Below, piece by piece: positions 1 to 8,614 of a DNA stretch of 38,523 nt. The stretch is from an uncultured Odoribacter sp. (GTDB lineage Bacteria > Bacteroidota > Bacteroidia > Bacteroidales > Marinifilaceae). The notes beneath the pieces are model-generated. The model ran no database searches and was not told the DNA's origin. It was given only the letters and a program-made list of their open reading frames with translations. The stretch is taken from NCBI GenBank assembly GCA_944321145.1, contig CALUKF010000027.1, positions 1-38,523 of the forward strand, written 5' to 3'. The translations under genes and the position numbers were made by a program. Every line of letters begins with the position of its first letter. The stretch's first letter is position 1.

Positions 1-44
1 AAATGAAAGAAAAACTGGAGGCGCATGGCATGCCGTCGCCTTGA
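1..44 (+). CDS. Possible 3' end of a gene entering from the left edge
   Basis: Reading from base 3 the frame gives MKEKLEAHGMPSP and then TGA at 42-44. The charged tail looks like the C-terminus of a protein whose body lies outside the window. The evidence is only 13 codons, so function cannot be named. The next 200 bases contain only short ORFs with no coding character and a small GC-rich hairpin (112-117 with 127-132). Confidence 0.3.
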   Translation, partial: MKEKLEAHGMPSP

Positions 45-246
45 CCGCGTGCCATGCCCTCCCTATTTGGTCTCTGGATCTTCCGCCCTTCTTCCGTATA
101 TGCGTTGTATCTCCCCCGGTCCGCGAGGGGGAAGGTGCGGGGAATTTCCGGAGAACCGGCGGGGGAAGCAGAGACCAAGTATAGAGGGGGCAAAGGTTTG
201 GTATGCTTTTTGCTTTTTCTGTTTTTGAAACCAAATCAGAGAAAAT

Positions 247-771
247 ATGAAAACCTTGTATTTAGTATTCATGATGTGGCTGCCCTTGGCGCTTGCACAA
301 CCGGCGGCAGCCCAGAAAATGACAAAAGAAGAGAAAGCCGCCCGGCAAGCGGAGGCGGTGGAAGAAGCCAGGCAACTCATTGAGAGCCGGAACTTCGAGA
401 TTGAAATCAACCAAGTCTATCCGCAAAGCGGAAGGGACGTATCGCGTTTTAACCCAAGAGGAAAAATCACTGTAAAAGACAGCATTGCCGAAGGTTTCCT
501 GCCCTTTTTCGGCCGGGCATACCGTTTGCCTTACGGCGAGGGCGGAGGCATTGAATTTGACAATGCCATGCAGGACACCAAGCTGGAAGTCAGAGAGAAA
601 AGAAAAAACAAGAGCGTGGTTTTCTCATTCCGCGTTCCGGGTAAAGACGACACATACCAAATTTCCATAGAAACGATGGGCGGAGGCAACTGCTCGGTAA
701 ATCTCATCAGCAACAACCGCACACAGATTTCCTATTCGGGTACCCTCGCTCCTCTGGGAAAAGAAGAATAA
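247..771 (+). CDS. Secreted DUF4251 domain protein
   Basis: This 174-aa protein starts with a clear signal peptide (hydrophobic residues 5-18 ending in an AAAQ-type cleavage site near residue 23), so it is exported to the periplasm or envelope. The remainder, from about residue 60, matches what I know of the Bacteroidota DUF4251 family: a GRDVSRFNPRG segment, a GRAYRLPYGEGGGIEF segment, then a beta-rich tail ending in a G-x-L-x-P motif. The function of the family is unknown. It is a single-gene unit, closed by the strong terminator at 863-905, and the charged segment after the signal peptide is rich in Lys, Glu and Ala. Family assignment is from memory of the motifs; role is not inferred. Confidence 0.75.
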   Translation: MKTLYLVFMMWLPLALAQPAAAQKMTKEEKAARQAEAVEEARQLIESRNFEIEINQVYPQSGRDVSRFNPRGKITVKDSIAEGFLPFFGRAYRLPYGEGGGIEFDNAMQDTKLEVREKRKNKSVVFSFRVPGKDDTYQISIETMGGGNCSVNLISNNRTQISYSGTLAPLGKEE

Positions 772-862
772 AATCAGGCACAAAAGGAGGGCATGAATTG
801 CAAAAAAAGCCAAACAAAGCGTTAAAATGCAATTGCCAAATGCCTGTTTTATCAGCACATAG

Positions 863-905
863 CTTATGAAACACAAAACAAGTGTTTCATAAGTCATTTT
901 TTTTC
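863..905 (+). terminator. Intrinsic terminator after the DUF4251 gene
   Basis: A perfect 12-bp stem (CTTATGAAACAC at 863-874 with GTGTTTCATAAG at 882-893) and a 7-base loop are followed by TCA and a run of eight T. It separates the DUF4251 gene from the carboxyltransferase. A near-consensus -7 box TAATCTTG (908-915) follows directly and may start the next transcript. Confidence 0.85.
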
Positions 906-977
906 CGTAATCTTGCATCTTGAATGGAGTATAAATACCCATAGGGAATATACGATTTATTAACAAAATAAGTTACT

Positions 978-2522
978 ATGTCACTGAAAAGGAATATTCT
1001 TGACTTACGGAAAAGAAAAGAGATTGTGCTTCAAGGTGGAGGCGAAGACGCCATCAAGAAGCAAGCAGCCATGGGCAAACTCACTGCCCGCGAGCGTATT
1101 GAGAGCATTCTCGACAAAGGTTCTTTCCACGAATACGACATGTTCGTAGAGCATCAATCCAAAGATTTCGATATGGATAAGAAGGTTCTCCACGGAGACG
1201 GTGTGGTTATCGGCACCGGTACCGTATATGGAGAACCGGTTGCTATTTATGCACAGGACTTTACGGTTGCAGGCGGTTCTTTGGGACTGATGCATGCCCG
1301 TAAAATCACGAAGATTATGGACCACGCCATCAAGATGCGCATGCCGATTATCGGCATCAACGACTCCGGTGGCGCCCGCATACAGGAAGGCGTAGACGCA
1401 TTGGCAGGTTATGGCGACATTTTCTTCCGCAACACGCAGGCTTCGGGCGTCATCCCGCAGTTGTCCGTGATTTTGGGTCCGTGTGCCGGTGGTGCCGTTT
1501 ACTCGCCTGCCCTGACGGACTTTATTTTTGTGGTAGACAACATCTCCAAGATGTTCATCACGGGTCCCGAAGTAGTGAAAACCGTATTGGGCGAGGAAGT
1601 CAGCACCGAAGAGCTCGGAGGCGCACGCGTGCATGCCTGCATCAGCGGCAACGCGCATTTCTTTGCCACGACGGAACAGGAATGTTTCGAGCAAATCAAG
1701 AAACTTTTGACTTTCATCCCGTGGAACAACCAACGCAAAGCCAAGGCTTTCCCGGCAAAAAGCCCGAAAGCAGAGTACAACATCGACAAGATTCTCCCGG
1801 CAGACCCCACCCAGCCCTACGATGTGCGCGACATCATCAAGGCAGTGGCAGACGATTCGGATTTCTTCGAAGTACAGGAGAATTTTGCCCAGAACATCGT
1901 GGTGGGCTTCGGGCGCATCGACGGAGAAACTGTCGGTTTCGTAGCCAACCAACCATTGGTGCTCGCCGGTGTATTGGACTGCGACTCTGCGGATAAGGCA
2001 GGACGCTTCATCCGTTTCTGCGATGCCTTCAACATTCCGCTCGTGACCTTCGAGGACATGCCGGGCTACCTGCCGGGCGTGGAACAGGAGCACATGGGTG
2101 TCATCCGCCACGGGGCAAAAGTGCTCTACGCTTACAGCGAGGCTACGGTGCCCAAGGTGACCGTTATCCTGCGCAAGGCATACGGCGGAGGCTACATCGC
2201 CATGAACTCCCGCCACCTGAAAGCCGACTTCATGTTCGCATGGCCTACGGCTGAGATTGCCGTTATGGGACCGGAAGGGGCTGCCAACATCATCTTCCGC
2301 AAGGAAATCAAGGAAGCAGAAAACCCAGAGGAAATGCGCAAACAGAAAGTCGCCGAATACCGCGAGAAATTTGCCAACCCATACGTGGCAGCATCCAAAG
2401 GCTACATCGACTCGGTTATCGAGCCCTCGGAGACCCGCATGTTGCTGAAGCACTCCATCGAAGTGTCCGGCAACAAGACCGTCATGACGCCTGCCAAAAA
2501 ACACGGCATACCTCCGTTCTAA
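978..2522 (+). CDS. Acyl-CoA carboxylase carboxyltransferase subunit (methylmalonyl-/propionyl-CoA type)
   Basis: This 514-aa protein is a full-length member of the carboxyltransferase family shared by propionyl-CoA carboxylase beta and methylmalonyl-CoA decarboxylase alpha (MmdA). These move CO2 between biotin on a carrier protein and the alpha carbon of an acyl-CoA. The N-terminal half has the GKLTARERIE start typical of the family and the oxyanion-hole motif SGGARIQEG (about residues 130-138). The C-terminal half has KAYGGGYIAM and the MGPEGAANI segment. It is followed after 118 bases by a biotin carrier gene. In Bacteroidota this chemistry belongs to the succinate-propionate pathway. No biotin carboxylase and no membrane OadB-like pump is adjacent, so the direction of the reaction cannot be settled from this window. 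Confidence 0.9.
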   Translation: MSLKRNILDLRKRKEIVLQGGGEDAIKKQAAMGKLTARERIESILDKGSFHEYDMFVEHQSKDFDMDKKVLHGDGVVIGTGTVYGEPVAIYAQDFTVAGGSLGLMHARKITKIMDHAIKMRMPIIGINDSGGARIQEGVDALAGYGDIFFRNTQASGVIPQLSVILGPCAGGAVYSPALTDFIFVVDNISKMFITGPEVVKTVLGEEVSTEELGGARVHACISGNAHFFATTEQECFEQIKKLLTFIPWNNQRKAKAFPAKSPKAEYNIDKILPADPTQPYDVRDIIKAVADDSDFFEVQENFAQNIVVGFGRIDGETVGFVANQPLVLAGVLDCDSADKAGRFIRFCDAFNIPLVTFEDMPGYLPGVEQEHMGVIRHGAKVLYAYSEATVPKVTVILRKAYGGGYIAMNSRHLKADFMFAWPTAEIAVMGPEGAANIIFRKEIKEAENPEEMRKQKVAEYREKFANPYVAASKGYIDSVIEPSETRMLLKHSIEVSGNKTVMTPAKKHGIPPF

Positions 2523-2640
2523 TTTATAACATACGCGATGCGCTCCGCCGCCGGCGCGGCTTGGCTTGTGCCCGGCAGCGGATGCAGTTTCGCCCCCCTT
2601 AAGACTCAATCGTTTAATAACACAAACTAAAGGAGACAAA

Positions 2641-2967
2641 ATGAGTGAGAAGTTAGAAAAGTTTATCCTGAACGGCGTAGAATACAAAACGCGCCTGACG
2701 GAGAAATGGAAAAACAGGAAAAAATGGGAAGAACCGAATCCCATGGAACTGGTTTCACACATTCCGGGCACCATCATGAAAGTCGATGTGAAAGAAGGGC
2801 AGGAAGTGAAAGAAGGGGACACGCTCCTGATTCTTCAAGCCATGAAAATGAACAATAAAATGACTGCCCCTTTCTCCGGAAAAATCAAGCGGGTCAACGT
2901 CAAACCGGGCGACAAATTGCCCAAAGGCGCCGTGATGATTGAAATGGAGGATAACGAAACAGTTTAA
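2641..2967 (+). CDS. Biotin carboxyl carrier protein
   Basis: The start at 2641 is chosen over an upstream ATG because AAAGGAG lies at the right distance before it and the upstream part has no coding character. The resulting 108-aa protein is a biotinyl/lipoyl domain: residues 42-105 hold the paired half-motifs around the biotinylation sequence QAMKM, with the target lysine at residue 69. The residue before AMKM is Gln instead of the usual Glu. The N-terminal 35 residues are charged and lack the Pro/Ala-rich linker of longer carriers. It lies just behind the carboxyltransferase gene and is very likely its carrier partner. Confidence 0.88.
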   Translation: MSEKLEKFILNGVEYKTRLTEKWKNRKKWEEPNPMELVSHIPGTIMKVDVKEGQEVKEGDTLLILQAMKMNNKMTAPFSGKIKRVNVKPGDKLPKGAVMIEMEDNETV

Positions 2968-2985
2968 CAACACAATAACATGAAC

Positions 2986-3038
2986 AAATGTACCGACCTT
3001 TTTAAAGGCTGAATGCCATTGAAAAAGTTGGTACATTT
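2986..3038. repeat. 12-bp inverted repeat before the ABC exporter genes
   Basis: AAATGTACCGAC (2986-2997) pairs with GTTGGTACATTT (3027-3038) with one wobble pair, separated by 29 bases. It lies between the biotin carrier stop and the ABC ATPase start. It may be a leader hairpin, a weak terminator or an operator; there is no T-run right after it. Confidence 0.45.
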
Positions 3039-3060
3039 TCATTATTTACAACGCAGAACC

Positions 3061-3981
3061 ATGAGTTTTTTTACAGCTCGAAACATTGTCAAAAACTACG
3101 CCAACCACCGGGCGTTGGACAACGTATCAATAGATATTCCGGAAGGCGCCATCTACGGTTTGCTGGGACCCAACGGGGCAGGAAAGACCTCGTTAATCCG
3201 AATCATCACCCAAATCACAGGACCGGATTCCGGAGAACTCTTTTTCAAGGGACGCCCTTTAGTGCCCACAGACATGAACCGCATCGGCTACCTGCCTGAA
3301 GAACGGGGACTTTACAAAAAGATGAAAGTGGGAGAACAAGCCGTCTACCTCGCCCGCCTCAAGGGCATGGGCAAACAGGACGCCATCCGCCAATTGAAGG
3401 CTTGGTTCGAAAAATTCGGCATCGAGAGCTGGTGGGAACGCAAAGTGGAGGAATTGTCCAAAGGCATGGCGCAGAAGGTGCAATTCATCACCACCGTGCT
3501 GCACGAACCGGAAATGCTGATTTTCGACGAACCTTTCAGCGGTTTCGACCCCATCAATGTCGAATTGCTGAAACGCGAAATCCTTGAACTGCGCGACAAA
3601 GGCACTACCATCATCTTCTCCACGCACAACATGGCGTCGGTGGAAGAAATTTGCAGCCACATCGCCCTCATCAACCGTTCGCACAAAATCATTGAAGGTC
3701 CCATCAACCAAATCCGCAACAAGTATGCCAACAACACCTACCAATTGGTATGCCGTTACCAACCGGATTTCCATCCACAAGAAGCCATCGGGACGGAATT
3801 CGAGGTGCTTTCCGAAAAAATCGAGGACGGACAACACGAAATTGTACTCCAACGCCTGGAGGAATGCCCGACGAACACACTCCTCCGCCGCCTGTTAGAC
3901 TGGACGGACATCATCTCCTACCGGAAAATCATTCCCGGCATGAACGACATTTTCATTAAATTGGTCAAGGAAAAACAATAA
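3061..3981 (+). CDS. ABC transporter ATP-binding protein (NatA-like, with C-terminal DUF4162-type region)
   Basis: The 306-aa protein powers an ABC-2 type exporter together with the next gene. It shows Walker A GPNGAGKT (36-43), a variant ABC signature LSKGM (132-136), Walker B LIFDEP (153-158) and the switch histidine in STHN (189). The segment after residue 220 fits the extra C-terminal domain of NatA-type ATPases. I chose the start at 3061 because MSFFTARNIV is the usual N-terminus of this family. An earlier in-frame ATG at 3013 lies inside an inverted repeat and would add 16 atypical residues. The gap to the permease is 13 bases, so the two are co-transcribed. Confidence 0.9.
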   Translation: MSFFTARNIVKNYANHRALDNVSIDIPEGAIYGLLGPNGAGKTSLIRIITQITGPDSGELFFKGRPLVPTDMNRIGYLPEERGLYKKMKVGEQAVYLARLKGMGKQDAIRQLKAWFEKFGIESWWERKVEELSKGMAQKVQFITTVLHEPEMLIFDEPFSGFDPINVELLKREILELRDKGTTIIFSTHNMASVEEICSHIALINRSHKIIEGPINQIRNKYANNTYQLVCRYQPDFHPQEAIGTEFEVLSEKIEDGQHEIVLQRLEECPTNTLLRRLLDWTDIISYRKIIPGMNDIFIKLVKEKQ

Positions 3982-3994
3982 GACACACAACATC

Positions 3995-5344
3995 ATGAAC
4001 AAAACCTGTATTATCATAGGGCGCGAATTTTCCACCCGGGTGCGTAAAAAAAGCTTTTTGGTGGTAACCTTAGTAGTCCCCATCCTCATGGCACTCTTCT
4101 ATGCCTTCCTCATGTGGATTCTCCTGAAAGACGACACACAGGAGCGGAAAATCGCCGTGGTCAACCACTCGGCTATCGAAGCGCCGTTCCATCAAATCAA
4201 TAACACAACCTTCGAAACCATCGACACAGAGGTCACGGAAGCCTCGGCGCCGGAATTTCTGGCAGCCCACGACTACTACGCCGTCATCCGCCTTTCCGCC
4301 GACGTCATGGGGCAGCCGGAAGTGCCCGTCTACTCCTTCTCGCAAGTGCCGATGGATTTGAAGAACGAAATCGCCCTCCAATTGCAAAACAAAATAGAAA
4401 GCATCAAGCGCGATAGCGTCATCGCACAAACACAAATTCCTGATTTGGAGGAAAAACTGGCAGCCACCCACACGCCCGTCCACATCCGCACGCTGAAAGT
4501 GTCAGAGGAAACCGGCGAAGCCAAGGAAAGTTCCTCGGAAATCGCCTCCATTCTGGGCTTGGCGGCAGGCATGGTCATTTACTTCTTCATCTTCATGTAT
4601 GCCTCCCAAGTCATGAAAGGCGTCATTGAGGAAAAAACAAACCGCATCATCGAGGTCTTGGTGTCTTCCGTCAAGCCGTTCCAATTCTTGTTGGGCAAAA
4701 TCATCGGAGTAGCGGCAGTCGGTTTGGTGCAATTTCTGATATGGGTAGCCTTCGGGCTGCTCCTCATTGTCGGCATGCAGGCGGCTTTCCTACCCGAACT
4801 GGATATGGAAGCCCTCCGATCCGCAGGCAACATGGCAGGCGACCTCACCGCCATTGCCGGCACCGAACAACTGAACGCCGAGCAGCTCGCCGTCATCCGC
4901 AACATTGCCATGACCATCGACCCGGCATTTATCCTGAAATTCCTGGCTTCCTTCTTGTTCTACTTTATAGGAGGCTACTTGCTCTACGCCTCGCTTTTTG
5001 CAGCCATTGGCGCAGCCGTCGACAACGAAACGGATTCCCAGCAATTCCTTACCCCGCTGTCGATTGTGCTCGTCGTCGGGCTTTACATCGGATTCACAGC
5101 CATGAAAAGTCCGGAGTCCCCACTGGTATTCTGGAGTTCGCTGATACCGTTCACCTCGCCCATTGTCATGTTGGTGCGCCTGCCTTTCGGCGTTCCGGCA
5201 TGGGAACTGATTACTTCCATGGGATTGCTTGTGGCATTCTTTATCTTTTTCACCTGGCTTTCCGGACGCATCTACCGCGTCGGCATCCTCATGTATGGCA
5301 AAAAAGTCACTTGGAAAGAACTTTACAAATGGCTGAAATACTAA
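3995..5344 (+). CDS. ABC-2 type transporter permease (NatB-like)
   Basis: This 449-aa membrane protein is the permease partner of the preceding ATPase. It has one transmembrane helix near residues 22-45, then a large extracytoplasmic domain (about 46-185), then a block of about five helices between residue 190 and 440. A conserved cytoplasmic-loop sequence KGVIEEKTNRIIEVLVSSVK follows the second helix, which is characteristic of NatB/YhaP-type ABC-2 permeases. The substrate is unknown; relatives export sodium, peptides or drugs. The gene ends just before a bidirectional terminator. Confidence 0.88.
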   Translation: MNKTCIIIGREFSTRVRKKSFLVVTLVVPILMALFYAFLMWILLKDDTQERKIAVVNHSAIEAPFHQINNTTFETIDTEVTEASAPEFLAAHDYYAVIRLSADVMGQPEVPVYSFSQVPMDLKNEIALQLQNKIESIKRDSVIAQTQIPDLEEKLAATHTPVHIRTLKVSEETGEAKESSSEIASILGLAAGMVIYFFIFMYASQVMKGVIEEKTNRIIEVLVSSVKPFQFLLGKIIGVAAVGLVQFLIWVAFGLLLIVGMQAAFLPELDMEALRSAGNMAGDLTAIAGTEQLNAEQLAVIRNIAMTIDPAFILKFLASFLFYFIGGYLLYASLFAAIGAAVDNETDSQQFLTPLSIVLVVGLYIGFTAMKSPESPLVFWSSLIPFTSPIVMLVRLPFGVPAWELITSMGLLVAFFIFFTWLSGRIYRVGILMYGKKVTWKELYKWLKY

Positions 5345-5382
5345 AAGAATCGGGAAGCCATGGCAGGCTTCCCGATTCTTTT
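5343..5382. terminator. Bidirectional intrinsic terminator between convergent genes
   Basis: A perfect 17-bp stem (5343-5359 with 5366-5382) with a 6-base loop ends in T-runs on both strands (A4 on the left arm, T4 on the right arm). It lies between the stop of the permease gene and the stop of the convergent thioesterase, and should end both transcripts. Confidence 0.92.
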
Positions 5383-6142
5383 ACAACCGAGGTTCCCAGA
5401 CCGATTTGCCGATGCAGTGCAGCGCACCGCCTTCCTTATCCTGTATCCGGTGCAGCACAATGACCTGCCCGTCCTCTTCCGCAATGCTGTAGGTAGAATA
5501 AATCACTGAATCCGGCATAATTTCATGCAGGTACACCACCTCCACATCCGTCAGCACATGCTCCTTGAGGAAATCAAACGGCAGCGCATTTGTCAGCCAC
5601 TGCATATAAGACGCTTGGGTCACATGCCCGTTGAAGTCAATATTGTCGAAAGTAGCTTCAAAATACCGTCCGCCTTCTGCCGTCATCACAAAGCCCTTCT
5701 CGTCCAGGATAGGTTCTAAATCTACCCGAGGAATTGCATGCCCCGTACTCATCCGTACCACCTTTTCCGGCTGCCTCAACGGACGGCGGCGTGCCAAATC
5801 AATGTACATCCACTCCGAAGTTGCGCGAACCAACTCCTCCCCGTTCTCACGCACCATCCGGAAATCCCGCAAAGCAAACAGCCGGTCGATGCCCGAAGAC
5901 CAGGTCTCGATAAAAACCTCTTCATTCAAGGCAGGCATTTTATGCAACCGGATATGCAGCCGGCGAAGCATCCACGTCGCCCCTGCCGCATTCAACGTTT
6001 CCACATCCACGCCCTCCTGTTCCGTCTGCGTCTGTGCCACATCGTTGAACAAATCGCACAACGCCTTCACAAAGAGGCGCCCTTTGTAATTCGTATAATG
6101 GCGAAATATCTTCACCTTTTCGATATACTTTCCCGTTTCCAT
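5381..6142 (-). CDS. Acyl-ACP thioesterase
   Basis: The 253-aa protein (start taken at METGKYIEK; an in-frame ATG ten codons earlier would overlap murB) belongs to the FatA/bacterial acyl-ACP thioesterase family. These release free fatty acid from acyl-ACP using two hotdog folds. The first half contains the WSSGIDRLFALRDF region and the second begins with NIDFNGHVTQASYMQW, the family's N-x-H active-site segment. A catalytic acid is expected downstream. The gene lies 19 bases behind murB on the same strand and is likely translated from the same mRNA. Confidence 0.85.
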   Translation of the reverse strand: METGKYIEKVKIFRHYTNYKGRLFVKALCDLFNDVAQTQTEQEGVDVETLNAAGATWMLRRLHIRLHKMPALNEEVFIETWSSGIDRLFALRDFRMVRENGEELVRATSEWMYIDLARRRPLRQPEKVVRMSTGHAIPRVDLEPILDEKGFVMTAEGGRYFEATFDNIDFNGHVTQASYMQWLTNALPFDFLKEHVLTDVEVVYLHEIMPDSVIYSTYSIAEEDGQVIVLHRIQDKEGGALHCIGKSVWEPRL

Positions 6143-6161
6143 ATCTCTGAAATTAATTGAA

Positions 6162-7187
6162 TTAAACCACATTTACCTCCGGCTCTATCCACACGCCGAA
6201 ACGAAGGAACACACTTTTCCGGATTTCATTGGCAAGCCGCGAAATGTCCGTACCATCCGCTCCGCCCCGGTTGACCAGCACCAAAGCCTGCTTCTCGTAC
6301 ACGCCTGCGCGTCCCAACGTCTTTCCCTTCCAGCCGCATTGCTCTATCAGCCACCCCGCCGCCAACTTGCATCGTCCCTCACCCAATGGGTAGACCGGCA
6401 TTCCGGGGTACTGGCTTTCCAACCGTTCCGCCAATTCCTGTGCCACCACCGGATTCTTAAAGTAGCTTCCTGCGCTGGGCAACACTTTCACGTCCGGCAA
6501 CTTCGCCTCCCGGATACGGATAACCGCTTCCCTGACCTTGGCAAGGGTCACTTCCCCGCCCAGGCGTTCCACCTCGCTCCTCACACTCCCATAATCCAGA
6601 CGGAACTGCGGATGCTTCGCCAAACGAAAAACGACCCGTGTAATGATAAAACGGTTTTTCCACTCTCGTTTGAACGCGCTGTCCCGATAAGCAAAACGAC
6701 ATTCCCCGGCAGCAATGCGCACCCTTCCTCCCTTCTCCAAATCAATCGCCTCCACCTCGGCAATCGTCTCCCCTGCCTCCATGCCGTATGCACCCACATT
6801 CTGCACCGGCGCGGCACCCACATGCCCCGGAATCAGCGACAAATTTTCCACACCCCCATACCCTTGCGCCACCGTCCACGCCACGAAATCATCCCACACA
6901 ACCCCTGCACCCACACGTACCGACACACTCTCCACATCTTCCTCCACCACCTCAATCCCCTGCATTGCAGGATAAAACACCGTCCCCTCAAAATCTCCCG
7001 TAAACAGAAAATTGCTTCCCCCGCCCAGCACCAACACTTCCAAAGGATTCCATTCATACCCCGCCACAAACTCCGCCAACTCCCCCTCATCCTCCGCCTC
7101 CACAAAATACTTGCACTTCGCCTCAATCCCAAACGTATTATACGCCTTCAGGCTAAAATCTTTCCGCACTTCTAACATCTTTTTCAT
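6162..7187 (-). CDS. murB: UDP-N-acetylenolpyruvoylglucosamine reductase
   Basis: MurB catalyses the NADPH-dependent reduction that produces UDP-MurNAc in peptidoglycan synthesis, in the cytoplasm with FAD. The 341-aa frame shows FSLKAYNTFG at the start, the FAD-binding GGGSNFL (55-61), NLSLIPGHVGAAPVQNVGAYG, the YRDSAFK segment of the E. coli-type (type I) enzyme, the catalytic SAGSYFKNP region, and the C-terminal EPEV glutamate. The start at 7187 is preceded by AAAGGA; other in-frame ATGs are at 7202 and 7178. The much longer open frame upstream is an artefact of the opposite-strand gene. The thioesterase follows 19 bases downstream. Confidence 0.93.
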   Translation of the reverse strand: MKKMLEVRKDFSLKAYNTFGIEAKCKYFVEAEDEGELAEFVAGYEWNPLEVLVLGGGSNFLFTGDFEGTVFYPAMQGIEVVEEDVESVSVRVGAGVVWDDFVAWTVAQGYGGVENLSLIPGHVGAAPVQNVGAYGMEAGETIAEVEAIDLEKGGRVRIAAGECRFAYRDSAFKREWKNRFIITRVVFRLAKHPQFRLDYGSVRSEVERLGGEVTLAKVREAVIRIREAKLPDVKVLPSAGSYFKNPVVAQELAERLESQYPGMPVYPLGEGRCKLAAGWLIEQCGWKGKTLGRAGVYEKQALVLVNRGGADGTDISRLANEIRKSVFLRFGVWIEPEVNVV

Positions 7188-7216
7188 GTATCCTTTAAAC
7201 ATTGCATTTAACTTTC

Positions 7217-7235
7217 TATCTTTGCTGCAAATATA
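7217..7235. promoter_or_regulatory. Closely overlapping face-to-face -7 boxes for murB and the rRNA methyltransferase
   Basis: TATCTTTG on the plus strand (7217-7224) and TATATTTG on the minus strand (7235 to 7228) both match the Bacteroidota -7 consensus TAnnTTTG. They are three bases apart in the short space between the divergent start codons. Clear -33 TTG elements are not visible for either, so the assignment rests on the -7 boxes and position. Confidence 0.5.
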
Positions 7236-7244
7236 AAAGAAAAG

Positions 7245-8612
7245 ATGAATACTTTGCCCCCTGCATTCGTAGAAAGAATAAAAAAACAATTGGGTGCTGA
7301 AGCCAAAGCCTTTTTCCAGGCATTGGAAACGCCCGCGCCCGTCAGCATCCGGCGGAATCCCGGTAAGGCAACTGACTGCAACGAACTGGAAATCACAGAA
7401 GGAAAAACCACACCCGTCCCTTGGTGTCCCGACGCCGTCTACCTCGAAGGACGCCCCGTCTTCACCCTTGACCCCCTCTTCCACGGCGGCGCTTACTACG
7501 TGCAGGAAGCCTCTTCCATGTTCCTCCACCACGTTCTCAAGCAATTGCTTCCCCCAACGCCCGTGCGCATGCTCGACCTCTGTGCCGCGCCGGGCGGCAA
7601 ATCCACCCTTGCCGCCTCGCTCCTCCCGCCGGGCAGCCTGCTCGTCAGCAACGAAGTCATCCGCAGCCGGGCGGCAATCCTCAAAGAGAACCTCATCAAA
7701 TGGGGGCAGGACAACACCGTCGTCACCCAGAGTGATCCTGCTGCCTTCCGTGCCCTCGAAGGCGCTTTCGACTTTCTCCTGGTCGATGCCCCCTGTTCCG
7801 GCGAAGGCATGTTCCGCAAAGACCCCGCCAGCATCCGGGAATGGAGCGAAAGCAACCTCCGCCTGTGCAGCGAGCGCCAGCAACGCATCCTTGCCGACAG
7901 CTGGGCATGCCTCCGCCCCGGCGGCGTGCTCATCTACAGCACATGCACCTACAACCCCGCCGAGAACGAGCGCATCATCGAATGGCTCATCGCCGGCGGC
8001 GAGGCGGAAAGCATCCCCCTCTTCTGCCCTTTCCCCGGCATCATGCCCGCCGACTCCGCCGCTTGCGCCTTCCGTTTCTACCCCCACAAGACGGCAGGCG
8101 AAGGCTTCTTCCTTGCCGCCCTGCGCAAAACGGCAGGCAAGGACTACACTCCCCGCAAAAACAAAAAAGCCAAAAATGCCCCCCACACCGCCCTGCCCAA
8201 AGAACTGCGCGCCTACATCCGCCAGCCGGAACAATATGCCGTCTTTCCCGACAATGGCATTCTCCGCCTTGTGCCCGAATCCCAGGCTGCATTCATCGAA
8301 ACGCTTTCCGCATCAACCAACGTCCTCTATGCCGGTTGCGAAGCGGCTGAAACCAACGGACGCAAACTGCGGCTCCTGCCTCCCCTCGCCCTGTGGCAAG
8401 GGTTGGACGCCCCACACGACGGCATCTACGACGCCGACCGCCCCACCGCCCTCGCTTTCCTGAAAAAAGAAGACATTCCGCCCATTCCCTCCTCTGCAGA
8501 CTGGCTCCTCGTCTCCTACCACGGCATAGGCTTGGGTTGGTGCAAAAACCTCGGCAACCGCCTCAACAATTACTACCCCAAAGAATGGCGCATCCGCATG
8601 CAAATCGAATAG
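7245..8612 (+). CDS. RsmF/RsmB-type rRNA cytosine-C5 methyltransferase (NOL1/NOP2/Sun family)
   Basis: The 455-aa protein methylates cytosine in rRNA using S-adenosylmethionine. An N-terminal domain (1-100) includes the PVSIRRNPGK motif. The Rossmann methyltransferase domain follows, with DLCAAPGGKST (111-121), the release cysteine motif DAPCSGEGMF (C184) and the nucleophile motif STCTYNP (C234). The C-terminal region after residue 290 is of the RsmF/YebU layout, with a PUA-like end (NNYYPKEWRIRM). The strong similarity in layout to RsmF suggests 16S rRNA as substrate, but the target base cannot be read from sequence. It ends two bases from the convergent ProX-type gene, with no terminator between them. 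Confidence 0.87.
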   Translation: MNTLPPAFVERIKKQLGAEAKAFFQALETPAPVSIRRNPGKATDCNELEITEGKTTPVPWCPDAVYLEGRPVFTLDPLFHGGAYYVQEASSMFLHHVLKQLLPPTPVRMLDLCAAPGGKSTLAASLLPPGSLLVSNEVIRSRAAILKENLIKWGQDNTVVTQSDPAAFRALEGAFDFLLVDAPCSGEGMFRKDPASIREWSESNLRLCSERQQRILADSWACLRPGGVLIYSTCTYNPAENERIIEWLIAGGEAESIPLFCPFPGIMPADSAACAFRFYPHKTAGEGFFLAALRKTAGKDYTPRKNKKAKNAPHTALPKELRAYIRQPEQYAVFPDNGILRLVPESQAAFIETLSASTNVLYAGCEAAETNGRKLRLLPPLALWQGLDAPHDGIYDADRPTALAFLKKEDIPPIPSSADWLLVSYHGIGLGWCKNLGNRLNNYYPKEWRIRMQIE

Positions 8613-8614
8613 AA

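Noticed and set aside
112-132. GC-rich hairpin as a terminator of the upstream gene
   Set aside because: The stem is only six pairs and no T-run follows on either strand.
1005-2822. 605-codon open frame on the minus strand over the carboxyltransferase gene
   Set aside because: It mirrors the codon pattern of the clearly conserved plus-strand carboxyltransferase, has His/Val/Gly-rich composition without domains, and crosses two real genes.
2981-3013. Ten-codon leader peptide before the ABC exporter
   Set aside because: MNKCTDLFKG has no attenuation-type codon run and could easily occur by chance.
7188-8234. Upstream extension of the murB frame to 690 codons
   Set aside because: The extra part lies opposite the rRNA methyltransferase gene, has no known domain, and murB has a normal start at 7187.
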